This document shows, piece by piece, positions 1-10,125 of a stretch of 64,000 nucleotides of DNA. This DNA comes from Trachythela sp. YZ-2020. Lineage: Eukaryota > Cnidaria > Anthozoa > Malacalcyonacea > Clavulariidae. The stretch covers positions 806,001-870,000 of the forward strand of contig JADLSH010000367.1 of the NCBI GenBank assembly GCA_016169945.1, given 5' to 3'. The notes beneath the pieces are model-generated. The model worked only from the letters and a program-made list of their open reading frames with translations, ran no database searches and was not told the origin of the DNA. The stretch's first letter is position 1. The number at the start of each line of letters is the position of its first letter. The translations under genes and the position numbers were made by a program.

Positions 1-165
1 TACTATAAAGGTACTGAACGTTTACACACTGCGACTTACCCACTACACAGATTACAATTATTCAAAATCAATTTGGAAATCATGAGTCAATTTATATAAC
101 ATTTTTGTAAATATGATGAAAATGGCCGGATGATGGTTCAACAAATCGCAATGTGTAGACGATGA
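1..165. other. Unassigned left edge
   Basis: No coding or repeat structure is recognisable. The stretch may hold the 3' untranslated tail of the minus-strand LINE fragment that follows, because that fragment's 3' end points this way. Confidence 0.3.
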
Positions 166-402
166 TCACGTAGTACCCGGAGGTAGGTAATGCGATAACT
201 TGGTAGAATACAACTTATGAAGATGAGACTTGAAAATACTTAAAGAATTGGAGGACTTGACAAGAGACGGTAGAGTGTTCCATAGTTCAACCGTTCTAAT
301 GAAAAAAGAATTTCTAAAATAGTCCTGCTTGTGTTTAATTATAAGATTATAGTTGTTTTTATCATAAGGATTATCCCGTTGTAGAACTCCTGGAGAACAA
401 GC
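166..402 (-). mobile_element. LINE fragment, C-terminal end of reverse transcriptase ORF
   Basis: The minus strand encodes about 80 residues containing a phenylalanine-rich 'SFFIRTVELWNTLPS' block followed by a short 'FKSHLHKLY' tail. This is the usual ending of CR1/jockey-like LINE ORF2 proteins in invertebrates (family knowledge). Only the extreme C-terminus is present, so the copy is 5'-truncated and non-functional. It abuts plus-strand BEL/Pao reverse transcriptase sequence that begins near 403, so it probably inserted into that element. The 3' boundary of the LINE is not clear. Confidence 0.7.
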
Positions 403-440
403 ATGATACAACTCTCGGCGAGGGTTTCATCATGCTTGTT
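396..440. repeat. 12-bp perfect inverted repeat at LINE/BEL junction
   Basis: AACAAGCATGAT at 396-407 is exactly reverse-complemented at 429-440, with 21 nt between. It straddles the point where the minus-strand LINE coding sequence stops and the plus-strand BEL sequence starts. Confidence 0.6.
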
Positions 441-1112
441 TTCCATTGGGAAAATAGTAGATGAAGTTGCAAGATCAAGTGTTTCGGACAGTTTAAACGC
501 TAAAGATACTTTCCCATGCGAACAGCAAACGAATGAAAACGAAGCGGGTTCTATTAAAATTGTCGGAGTTTCTTGGAATGTGGACTTTGATGAATTCGAG
601 TAGGATTTATCCAAGTTATGACTAGACTATGCGAAAACTCTTCCTCCAACTAAGCGATCAGTTTTGAAATTGTCTACGAAGATTTTTTATCCGTTGGGAT
701 TTGTGTCTGCCTTTACGATCGTTATAAAAATGTTATTTCAAATTCTGTGTATCGAAAACGTTATTTGGGACAATCCCTTAACAGGGGAGGCGTTAATGCA
801 TGGAACGGAATTATCAACGACCTGTCGAATGTAAATCCATTCAGAATACCTCGATGCTATTTTGTTATTTCTAATAACCCACTTATATTCGAGCTTCATG
901 GTTTTCTGACGCCTCGTATAAGGCGTACGCGGCGGTGGTGTATTTGCGAACTGTGTATATGTATGGAGGAACTTATGTCAGACTCGTCGCATCGAAGACG
1001 AGAGTTGCGCCAGTGAAGAAACAATCCATACCTAGGCTCGAAATGTTAGGTGCAGTCATACTTGCACGACTAGTTGATTGTGTACGAAAAGCCATTTCGT
1101 CTTTGCCAGCAG
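403..1112 (+). pseudogene. BEL/Pao pol fragment: end of reverse transcriptase into RNase H
   Basis: Pieces in shifting frames read 'GVSWNVDFDEFEF', then 'TKRSVLKLSTKIFYPLGFVS' and 'LTGEALMH'. These correspond to the end of the BEL reverse transcriptase and the connection to RNase H, where a 'D(P)LG(F/L)VSP' block is typical. A stop codon follows 'DEFE' at about 601, and several more occur before 1100. The segment ends near 'RKAISSLPA', where the LINE enters. Confidence 0.7.
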
Positions 1113-1945
1113 TAATAATAATAATAATAATTTTACATTTATAGTGCGCATGTTCCATCTGTATATGTTCACATGCGCATAACAAATCATATAAAAAGAT
1201 TAATACAGAAATAGTATGAAAATTAGTTAAAACTATTTTAGTTAAATTATATCTTAACAAATTATCCTAAATTACGAATTTTATTTACATGTAGGCTTTC
1301 TTAAATAAGTATGTCTTTAAAAGTCTTTTAAAACTGTCAACTGAGCTAGCCTCCCGGATGTGTGAAGGTAAGGAATTCCAAAGCGTGGGTGCTGCAGAGG
1401 CAAATGATCGATCACCTAACGTGGCCAAGGTCTTCACAGAAGGTGGTTGGAGTAGAAGTTCTCGGTTCGATCTAATATTGTAACAAGATAGAGGCTTAAT
1501 AGTTATAAGTTCAATTATATAGTCAGGTGCAAGCCCATGCAATGCCTTAAAAACTATTAGTAACAGTTTAAAGTCTATTCTAGATTTTACTGGCAGCCAG
1601 TGTAGATTAAATAAAGTCGGAGTGATATGATGAAACCGTGAAGTATTGCTTATCAGTCTAGCTGCGGCATTTTGGACGCGCTGGAGCTTATTAAGATGAA
1701 TTGTTGGTAGCCCATAAAGAAGGCTGTTGCAATAGTCCAATCGACTTATCACCAACGAATTGACCAATATTTTCACAGTTTCATAGGTGAGGAACTTCCT
1801 TATCCGTCTAATGTTAAAAAGGTGAAAAAATGCTGCATTTGAACACTTGCTTATGTTGGTTTCCAATTAATCTATGAGTCAAACCAGAATCCCAAGTTCT
1901 TTGCTTTGTCGATCGAGTTGATGGAGTTGTCGCCAATTCTAGTAC
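1113..1945 (-). mobile_element. LINE fragment inserted in the BEL element
   Basis: The minus strand has an open frame of about 190 residues at 1285-1866, with 'LVISRLDYCNSLLYGLP', 'LQRVQNAAARLI' and 'LHWLPV' blocks. These are diagnostic of the C-terminal part of CR1/L2-like LINE reverse transcriptases. Upstream, as far as about 1945, the same product continues through one stop ('KNLGFWFDS'). The 3' end is a (TAA)n run at 1113-1130, a common LINE tail. Because it is 5'-truncated, only the last third of ORF2 is present. It separates BEL sequence at 1112 from BEL sequence at about 1950. Confidence 0.85.
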
Positions 1946-1949
1946 CCAG

Positions 1950-2372
1950 AGTTGTGTTGTGGACGGATTCATACACCGTGTCATGTTAGATTCGGAACTG
2001 GAAGACCTGGAAAACCAAAATCGTGTGAACGAAATACGGAAACTTACTGGTATCGAAGAATGGAAATTTTGCCCCGGAGAGAATAACCCGGCAGATTTAC
2101 CGTCACGGGGATGTAATGCTTCAGAGCTGTTGGAAAGCGAAACGTGGTGGAATGGTCCTGATTTCCTAAAACTAACCGAAGAACACTGGCCACCTGAACC
2201 AAACCACGACGAGAGAGACGATCATCGAACTAACGAGGAATTAGTAAAGCCTAAATCTCAACCGGAGATAACGCGATCGTTAGCAAATGTTAGTACAAAG
2301 TCATCTTTAAACCTCGACAAGATCATGGACTACGTACACGTTATAGTACGAAAACGAAGCTGTTACGAGTGA
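1950..2372 (+). pseudogene. BEL/Pao RNase H fragment
   Basis: An open stretch of about 137 residues contains '[17 protein letters not shown]' and '[11 protein letters not shown]', followed by 'WWNGPDFL'. In BEL/Pao RNase H, the 'NPAD-SRG' block contributes catalytic-site residues and the 'W-GP-WL' block closes the domain. The start of the domain is damaged next to the LINE insertion. The frame runs to a stop at 2370-2372. Confidence 0.8.
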
Positions 2373-2808
2373 CGGCGTACGTAAAGAGATTTATTGACCA
2401 AATTAAAGCAGGCGTGTTCGATTTGCATCGGTTGAATTAACCGCCAAAGAAGGGAGGAGTGCGGAGCAGTTGTGGATTCGTTCGATACAGCGGAAGAAAG
2501 GGATCACTTGTCTGGTTCGAGTGCAAACCCGGCGCACCTTGTGAAGCATCTGGGACTGGTTCGATTTGAGAATGACGTGATCCATTGCCGAGCAAGGATC
2601 GATCAGTCGTGAGCGTCGCAAACCGCCAAGCAACCCGTTCTTCTCCCAAGTAAAAATCATTTCACCGACCTTGTTATTTTCGAGCATCATGCGTCTGTTC
2701 ATCACAACGGTATTAAGGAGACGCTGAACAGCGTACGAGAGAAATACTGTAGTGTCCGAGGTCGCGAAGTAGTGAGATCTTCACCGACGTGTAACGAGAT
2801 CTTGTATT
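2373..2808 (+). pseudogene. BEL/Pao pol linker and integrase H2C2 zinc finger relic
   Basis: With frame changes this reads '[18 protein letters not shown]' and then, near 2685-2810, 'HHASVHHNGIKETLNSVREK'. The CxxC of the finger follows at about 2812-2823 ('CRKFEGKP' side). The His-His-Cys-Cys arrangement just ahead of the integrase core is the normal BEL/Pao order. Several stops show that it is not translated as one protein. Confidence 0.6.
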
Positions 2809-3388
2809 GTGTGTAGAAAATTCGAAGGTAAGCCATTTGGGACTCCAAAAGTACCGCAACTACCGCCAAGTCGAGTTAGTGACGCTCCGCCCTTCGCGAA
2901 CACGGGCATTGATTTCGCAAGTCCATTGTACGTGAGTTCAAAACGACAAGGCCAATCGGAGGAAGTGATGGGAAAGGCATACGTATGTCTTCTGACCTGC
3001 ACGTCTACCCGAACATTGCATTTATATTAGAGCTTGTGCCAAATTTATCTGTAGCAACATTTTTACAAGCATTTCGACGTTTTGTGGCACGTAGAGGACT
3101 GCCTTCGAGAGTATTGTCTGATAACGCGAAAACCTTTAAGGGAGCTGCGAAGGAAATTCAGAAGATTATTCAAGGTCTGCCGAAGTGCAACGATACATGA
3201 CAGACAAGGGAGTTACATGGCAGTTTATTATCGAGAAAGCCCCGTGGCATGGGTTTTTTTGGGAAAGGCTGGTTCGATGTGTGAAGCGCTGTTTAAAGAA
3301 AGTAGTCGGACGTGCATCTTTGTCGTTCGAGGAAATGCGGACATTATTGATCGAGGTCAAAGGAACTCTGAATAACACCGACCCTTGA
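2809..3388 (+). pseudogene. BEL/Pao integrase core relic (DDE)
   Basis: Three short frames carry the catalytic landmarks of the rve fold. The first Asp is in 'GIDFASPLYV', the second in 'LSDNAKTFKG', and the Glu in 'APWHGFFWERLVRCVK', with 'FLQAFRRFVARRGLPSRV' between the two Asp motifs. The frame shifts near 3030 and 3185 and stops near 3386. All three acidic residues can still be seen, but the reading frame is broken. Confidence 0.85.
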
Positions 3389-3984
3389 CTTATGTTTAGG
3401 ACGATGAACAAGGTATATCCTATCCGCTGACGCCTTCTTCACTAATCTACGGTCGTACAATTGGCACAACTGCAAGCGACAAGCATTATGAAATCATTAG
3501 TACGAATCAATCGCTTACTCGTAGAGAAAAATATCATCGAACGCTACTGAAACATTTTACAAACCAGTGGAGATCTGAGTATCTTTTGAGTTTATTGGAA
3601 ACAGCCAGAGCAACCTCGGGAGCTTTTAAGAATGTTGTTGACGTAGGCAATTTAGTCATTTTGAAATCAGATCAGACATCGCGCGCCTTTTGGAAGATAG
3701 CGAGAATAGAGGAACTTATTCCAAGTCGATTGATGTGATAAACGAGAATCAATCAAGCTGCGCGGATTGGTGTGATAAACGAGAATCGTGGGAAACCATC
3801 GCGTTTAAGACGCCCAATTCAACACTTAATTCCTCTGGAATTACATTCTACGTCGCAAAAGGATGAGCAATCTAACGAAGTTGAGCAAGCCGAAGCCGAA
3901 GAGCCTGTCGATGTAGGGAGACCGAAACGGAAAGCAGCTGCAATGTGCGATGCTGCAAGGAAGAACATATTGAAACACTGTTGA
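3389..3984 (+). pseudogene. BEL/Pao pol C-terminus (DUF5641-like)
   Basis: The reading after the integrase contains 'PLTPSSLIYGR', 'HFTNQWRSEYLLSL' and 'VGNLVILKSDQTSRAFWKIA'. These match the DUF5641 pattern at the C-terminus of BEL/Pao integrases. A stop follows 'PSRLM' near 3738. After a local duplication, an open tail with 'LRRPIQHLIPLEL' runs to a stop at 3984. A 17-bp sequence, TGTGATAAACGAGAATC, occurs at 3734-3750 and again at 3771-3787. Confidence 0.75.
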
Positions 3985-4058
3985 CAATTAAGGACTATGT
4001 TACATTTATAGCTATTGTTGGTTCATATCATTTCTTAAACTAATGATATCCTCGGGAG

Positions 4059-4459
4059 TGTGCGGAACTTCCGGTTTAGTATGACGTAATTGTATAAGAA
4101 ACGTGCGGGAAACGATTTTGGGGATTTGAGTACGTAAAAAACACTGCAGTGAACTGCTACGATATTTTACTTTAGTTTTGTTAATATTTTGTTTTTGGTG
4201 GGAGCATGCATGCCTCCGGACCGCCCTACCTATGCGACCCATAAATAGGCATGACCGAACATGGTTCATGGAATATTTTTGGCTTCCTCTCCTTTCCCGG
4301 GCAACATGAAGGTGATATTTAACTTGAAAGTATATCTGGATAAGACTATATACCAACCTGAATGTTATAAATATGAAATATTACGTAGGATTGTTGTTTT
4401 TTGGCTTGTAAGAATACAAGTTAGCTGTCCAGTAAAGATTAAGAAAACAAAATAGCACA
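4059..4459 (+). repeat. Putative 3' LTR of the BEL element
   Basis: The purine run CTCGGGAG precedes TGTGCGGAACTTCC at 4059, and the stretch can end at CACA (4456-4459). That gives TGTG...CACA termini and 401 bp. A TATA-like CCCATAAATAGG lies near 4238. The second LTR is not in the window, so the boundaries cannot be verified. Confidence 0.4.
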
Positions 4460-4701
4460 AATATTCTTCATTTCGATAACTTTTCATGCGTTATAGGCAT
4501 TCTTTACTGCCCTTTTTTGCTCAAAAACATCGAAATATTGTTTAATTTCTTGTCTTCACATACATCCAGTGACTTTTGTCAGTCAGTGGCTCAATTATGG
4601 CGTGGATTACACTTACTGGCAAAATGGCGGCTTGCGCGTGCGTATAAAAAATCTCGGACACGATTTTGGCTGAGTGAGACATTTGGTTAGATCATTAATC
4701 T
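4460..4701. other. Unassigned spacer
   Basis: AT-rich sequence without a convincing frame or repeat, lying between the BEL 3' end and the duplicated segment. Confidence 0.3.
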
Positions 4702-4723
4702 GTGATGTGGCGCAAGTAATTAA

Positions 4724-4731
4724 TGACGTCA
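4724..4731. promoter_or_regulatory. CRE-like palindrome TGACGTCA
   Basis: A perfect CRE octamer lies in duplicated copy 1. The matching place in copy 2, about 11881-11890 and some 115 nt upstream of the small gene, keeps only ACGTCA. It is a possible CREB/ATF site by motif alone. Confidence 0.3.
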
Positions 4732-4904
4732 TATAAGATACTTAATTATCCTTTGAAGAACTTCAAATAAATCGTTACTTATACTGTATTTTTTTTCTGG
4801 TTCTTTTTCTAGATTACCATGCAAGATCGCCAAAAGGATTGTAGTTTAGTTTATAGTTAAATATTTCAAGACGTTTAATTAATCATTAGGGGTCAGCCAT
4901 CATT

Positions 4905-5367
4905 AGAGACGTTTAGCATAGCGTAAATTTTTCAGACCGCGAACCACAAACCGCGGTTTCAGGTTAGCGGTTTGCCGTTAGACGTTTGGGCAGTTTGGTG
5001 CATTTAGCTTGACGTTTCATTCCTGCTTACCGCGTAATGAGTACGCCATGTTTTGTTTACTTCCGCATGGCTATTCTCACTTGCTCGGTAATAATCGCCA
5101 TAACTCTTGTAAAAGTTATAATCTAAGGATAAAAATTGCCATGTATCAAGAAAAGAGGCCAAAGAACTTTGCTTTAGTAGTTAAACGTGTGTTTCTAAAC
5201 TTTAAATAGTGTTAAAACGTTGCCGTATTTCACTTACCGCTAGAACACCTTCTTGCGGTTGAAACGTCAACGTCAAACGCCAAACGCGACCGCAAGACCA
5301 GGGTCACGTGATATTTTGCGGTTTGCGGTTTGCGGTTTTTGCGAAAAACGCAATGCTAAAGGTCTCT
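4905..5367. mobile_element. 463-bp MITE with ATT target duplication
   Basis: The ends AGAGACGTTTAGCATAGCG and CGCAATGCTAAAGGTCTCT are imperfect inverted repeats, flanked by ATT on both sides. The duplicated copy at about 12548 shows the uninterrupted site (CATAATTATCAAC), which confirms both boundaries. The interior repeats a GCGGTTT/AAACCGC motif and has no coding capacity. Confidence 0.85.
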
Positions 5368-5900
5368 ATTATCGACATTTTCACCAGCGTACACAGAGTA
5401 CTATTTTTTTCGACTCCCTCCCCCCCTGCGTACGATTTGTACGCTTGTGAAAATGTTCATAATTATGAATGACCACTTAAATTATTCCAAATTTAAACAG
5501 TTATATTGTAATAAATTTTATTGAAGTTTTGAAATATATAATTATTGATTAAACATTCCGTTAGATCGTCTCACTATATCAATACTAATAGGGCGCTCAT
5601 TTTGACTCTTGACCACTCAATCGATCTTTTCCGTACCCGAGAGCTTAATTACAGAGAAAGTTGAAACATGTTCTCTTCGCTCGCGCGGGCAAAGCGACCG
5701 TAATGGTAAACAGCCTTTACTGCTGCAACGAGCGTGCGAGTGCGAGCAAGGTACACTGCATAATACTATTGATGAGAGTATATTGATGAAGTAGACCAAG
5801 AAAGAGCATTCTAGACATCATAGAAGGAAGATCGTATTCCAGCGTGAGAAGAGCGGTTTGTGATATGTCTAGATGGCGGAACTCAAACCTACCATATATA

Positions 5901-6618
5901 GACGGCCGGCCAACTCTTAAAAATGTGCCCAGAAAAAGTGTTTGATGGCATTGTTTGTTACAAGCTGCCAACAGGCATTTTCTTAAAGCTCAGGCATTGA
6001 CGAACAAGACTATATATGTTGCCATCTCTGATTTTGAATTTACAACCACAAATTTGAGAATTTAAAAATTTTTCCTACTGAATTACTATAACAGCAAAAA
6101 ATTCAAAATTTCATATTGACGTTTTACAAAAATGAACTATATCAATAGAAAGTTCACAAAAAAGTATATATAAGACATTTAAACGAGTTGTACGTTTTTC
6201 ATACCGTATTTTGAGTTGTTGACGCTCAAAAATGCAGAAAATGCACTAATTAATGCTATTCAGTTACATTGAGTTACTATTTGCCAACTTTAACCTTCTT
6301 TAACCTTCTTTAACTCAAAACGGGCTTGAAAAATCGCATTAGCCATTTAATTGTCTTATGTATACTTTTTGGTGAACGTTCTATTGGCATAGTTTATTTT
6401 TGTTAAAAGTGAACTTGAAATTCTGTATTTTTTGCTATTATAGTAATTCAATAGGCAAAACTCTAAAATTCTCAAATTTTTGGCGGTAAATTCAAAATCA
6501 GAGGTGGCAACATATATAGTCTTGTTCGCCAATGCATAAGCTTTAAGAAAATGCCTGTTGGCAACTTGTAACAAAAAATGCCATCGGAGTCTAACTTTTA
6601 TAACTTTGGCCGGCCGTC
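5901..6618. mobile_element. 718-bp long-TIR element, TA-flanked
   Basis: Arms of about 265-275 bp (5901-6176 and 6353-6618) are near-perfect inverted repeats around a spacer of about 175 bp. The termini are GACGGCCGGCCAA...GGCCGGCCGTC and the flanks are TA on both sides. It contains no transposase. The 11-bp ends match the 7147-10527 element, so the two belong to one family. The TA duplication points to the Tc1/mariner (IS630) type, though a novel superfamily cannot be excluded. Confidence 0.85.
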
Positions 6619-7798
6619 TAATAAGGCAGGTACCAAAGAAGTAGAACAGCCGAAGAGCGAAGCACAAAAAAGCTTGTGGGAAAAGCGACAATTCACATCT
6701 GATTAATTTATGTTGGTCCTGGGAAGGGAAAAATAAGAAACCAACGATTATCACACGATGCTGATTGCATTAGGGACCGTTCATTATTGAGGAGGGGGGA
6801 GGGTTGGGCCGGTTGATTTGGGGGGTCGGCCAGAGTTTTGAAAATGGTTTTTGGGGGTGTGTCAACGTAATTAGATTTTGAAAGAGTCTAAATCTCACTT
6901 GTCTTGCAATTTAAAAGCACTTCAAAATGGCTGAAAATGCCATTTCAGAGGGCCTAGATTTCAAAATTTTTGAGGGGGCATGCCACCAGAGTAATATTTT
7001 TATCATCATAATAAAATTTAAGTACTATTTTTAAGTGGATATACAGATCTGGAGGGAAAAATAGAACAAATTGTAACAGGGGTGGGCCATGAATTTCTGT
7101 CCAATGACAAGGGGTGGGCTACAAAAATTAAACCATTGTTATTGTAGTCGGCCGGCCAAGATATCAAAAAGTGCCTCTAAAAACGTTTGATGGCAACTTC
7201 GTGTTAGAAGCTGGCAACAAACATATTCATACTCAGATAGATGTAGAGAAAAAGGTTTGAGTTGTTGCCAAGCTGAAAAATGAATTTTTAACTGAAAAAT
7301 AGAGAGTTTTTAAGTCCAGGACCTGTATATGAGTTTGTATGCATTTCATTTAGGACAGATAATCTCAACTGTTTTAGGGCAAGTTGACCATGACGGTCAA
7401 CATGGTAACGCTGCCCGAACCCCAATCCGGGACGAAACGTCCGAAACGGACCACACCCAAAAACGACGCTTTCGCCATGGTGCTATCTACCAAACCATAA
7501 AAGCTTTGGCTATTCTGAGGTGCTTATATGGTTCAGAGATAGTGCTTTTAGGGGGGTCATTGGTACGTGTGAAATGCCTAGCACTGATATTTCACAAGAA
7601 AATGACTATACAATACTCATGGTCAAACGTCAATTTGTGGCTTACAACTTCAGGTAAACAGCAGTGGACCTACATTACCTTTTTTCCTAAATCTTTTTGA
7701 TAGAAACATAATTGGTACTTATTTAAGTATATTACCACTGTTTTGGTGTAAAATAGTAAATATTTTGTGACCGAAATAATAATTTGAAATGTACCTAC

Positions 7799-7915
7799 CT
7801 CCTGCAAATGGACGTATTTGGCCAAATTCGCCACTTTACTCCGCTGTTTATCACCGATACTCGTTGAAATCCTTCCAAATATGTAAGTCAGTTCAGACAT
7901 AATGGTATCAAGCAC
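7799..7915 (-). other. Exon-like open frame inside the 3.4-kb element
   Basis: The minus strand reads 'TIMSELTYIFGRISTSIG' and 'KVANLAKYVHLQE', then meets a consensus splice donor (CAGGAG|GTAGGT) at 7798/7799. It stops abruptly where the 520-bp arm begins. I do not recognise the product. It could be a captured exon or chance. Confidence 0.3.
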
Positions 7916-7917
7916 AT

Positions 7918-9130
7918 TTTAAACAAGTTTTAACTAGGTTTCAAGTAGATCTTAGCTGTTTAACCATCGACAAGGTAAAACCTCAACTTTGTCCAAATTC
8001 GGCGCCATTGTGTCATCCCGTGTCGGTTGTCAACAATTCGGCCTCGTTATTCTTTCATCCAAGCCATTTCGATTACACTAGTAACAAATTTAACCCTTTG
8101 TTATGGGTATGAAGATAGAAATATGAATAAAAGATACGAAATGCAGCATTTTACCTCCCTGTAAAATGTTGCTTACGAGTCTTTCAAAACATTCCGTACA
8201 AATCTCACGTGGGCAAAGTGACAGGACGTGACAGGGGGGTGCTGTTTTTCACGAAGATAGAAGAAGGCTGCGTGTGACAACAGGGGACCCAAGCTGACTT
8301 AATTAACTTTAGTTGAATATAGACTAAAAACTGAACTATTAGTGAAAGCTAACTCTAAAATACATCCTAAACTATACTGTTATTTACGGAATACTACTTT
8401 TTTAAACTAATAACATATTTTTTCTACATTTTTTGTCCAAATATATTATATAAAGTTCATATTTAACGTCAAGTTTAAACTGCAACTCTGACTTGTTATT
8501 TTTAGAATAATATTATATTAATGAAAATAACTACAGGTATATATTATCAAACATTTATATTATTGGTTAGCAGTGTTGAACTTTTTCCTGTTTATACTTT
8601 TACAAAACTGAGGACAGAAATGTAGAAAAAAATATTTTATTAGTTTAAAAAAGTAGTATTCAGTAAATAACAGTATAGTTTAGGGTATTTTAGAGTTAGC
8701 TTTCACTAATAGTTCAGTTTTTAGTCTATATTCAACTAAAGTTAATTAAGTCAGCTTGGGTTCCCTGTTGTCACACGCAGCCTTCTTCTATCTTCGTGAA
8801 AAACACACACCCCCTGTCACGTCCTGTCACTTTGCCCACGTGAGATTTGTACGGAATGTTTTGAAAGACTCGTAAGCAACATTTTACAGGGAGGTAAAAT
8901 GCTGCATTTCGTATCTTTTATTCATATTTTTATCTTCATACCCATAACAAAGGGTTAAATTTGTTACTAGTGTAATCGAAATGGCTTGGATGAAAGAATA
9001 ACGAGGCCGAATTGTTGACAACCGACACGGGATGACACAATGGCGCCGAATTTGGACAAAGTTGAGGTTTTACCTTGTCGATGGTTAAACAGCTAGGATC
9101 TACTTGAAACCTAGTTAAAACTTGTTTAAA
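7918..9130. repeat. Large inverted repeat, arms about 520 bp
   Basis: The left arm (7918-8438) and right arm (8612-9130) are reverse complements with only scattered differences, for example TTCGGCGCCATTGTGTCATC against its mirror. The spacer is about 173 bp. Transcribed RNA would fold into a very long hairpin. Confidence 0.9.
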
Positions 9131-9187
9131 CCATTGTGTTAAAGCCATATATATTCCGTAAACATATTGTACTTTGTTCAGTGACAC
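8936..9187 (-). other. 83-residue open frame across the hairpin arm
   Basis: The frame begins 'MSLNKVQYVYGIYMALTQWF' and ends in 'NKFNPLLWV'. Its first 17 residues are encoded outside the 520-bp arm and are repeated, on the opposite strand, at 10073-10125 ('SLNEVQYVYDVYMALT'). Most changes between the copies are conservative, which hints at former coding. I do not recognise the product. Confidence 0.3.
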
Positions 9188-10125
9188 TGATTTGACCCTT
9201 GTGTGTCAAATTTATTTTATTCTTGTGCCAAAATTCTTCGTACTTCTTCTGACCTTAATATTTAGTTAGATTCTACTTGTCTAGTACTTGCCTTTATAGG
9301 ATATTTGAGTGTTCGTAGTTGTCTAGATTAATAAATACAATCTAATTCACGGATTACAGCTTATAGAAAATATACACAACTGATATATTTTGCCGTAAAC
9401 TTTGTGCGATTATATATTATGAAACACACATAATTCAAGGCTATGTATTTCATATTTTCATCTGCCATATAAAATCTATAAAGGAACTTGGAGTAAACTA
9501 GACTTGGCCAGTGTTACTCTATAATTTTGAGGAAAACAACTATTACAGGCTAATTTGAACTAAAAACTGGCTTTATAAAAGTCTATACAAGACTGTCAAA
9601 AAAACCCCGATATAAATTGATAGGAGCAGGTCATTGGCATTACCATACAAGCATGCACAGTGTCAGTGATTATTATTCTAGTAAGTTATGCTACAGTAGA
9701 TTGGAAAATATGATATTTTGTTGACCTAACTCTTAAACATGACATAGACGGAATCTTTATATTACAAATTTAGACAGAATAAAGTCACAAACGAATTCAA
9801 CCCTACTAAACTCACAAATAAATTGTATTGACTTCATGTGAATGTTTGCAAAAGAAACGCCGATTCTATTGCTGCAAATGTCTACTAAATCTTAGTTAAT
9901 GTTTGACCATACTAACATCGATAAATATGTTATAATTTAGCATTTACTTTTGTAAATTTTCAGCACTCAATATTATAATTTGATTCTGGGTGTTTAAACA
10001 TTGAAAATACTTGACAAAATAGTCAAAGTTTGGCACAACAATAAAATAAATTTGACACACTATGGCCAAGTCAGTGTCGCTGAATGAAGTACAATATGTT
10101 TATGACGTGTATATGGCTTTAACAC
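9135..10125. repeat. Second inverted repeat, arms about 95 bp
   Basis: 9135-9233 pairs with 10028-10125 (for example GTGTGTCAAATTTATTTTAT against its complement) at roughly 85 percent identity. About 795 bp of unassigned AT-rich sequence lies between. The left arm starts where the 520-bp arm ends. Confidence 0.8.

Larger units (their letters stand above)
403..4459 (+). mobile_element. Decayed BEL/Pao LTR retrotransposon, split by a LINE
   Basis: Plus-strand segments appear in the order expected for BEL/Pao pol: end of reverse transcriptase, RNase H, H2C2 zinc finger, integrase core, DUF5641 tail, then a putative 3' LTR. The 5' LTR, gag, protease and most of the reverse transcriptase are missing, and stops and frameshifts break every domain, so the copy is dead. 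A minus-strand LINE with an (AAT)n tail interrupts RNase H at about 1113-1945. The family is known from metazoans. Assignment rests on domain order and residue patterns only. Confidence 0.85.
4702..5655 (+). repeat. Duplicated segment, copy 1 (gene-less)
   Basis: This matches 11869-12893 in the same orientation. The shared landmarks are TGATGTGGCGCAAGTAATTA, TACTTAATTATCC, CTTCAAATAAATCGTTACT, GATTACCATGCAAGATC, ACAGCGTACACAGAGTACT-like blocks, GTACGATTTGTACG, a shared AATAAATTTTATTGAAG block, and GAGCGCTCATTTTGACTCTT-like sequence. Relative to copy 2 it lacks 11915-12431, which is the whole small gene with its intron, and has TGAAGAA at the breakpoint. It also carries a MITE at 4905-5367 that copy 2 lacks. 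Confidence 0.85.

Noticed and set aside
4059..4459. Firm LTR boundaries for the first BEL element
   Set aside because: Kept only as putative because the matching 5' LTR is outside the window or lost.
7329..7700. 123-residue plus-strand frame
   Set aside because: No recognisable domain, no splice support, and it lies inside a transposable element.
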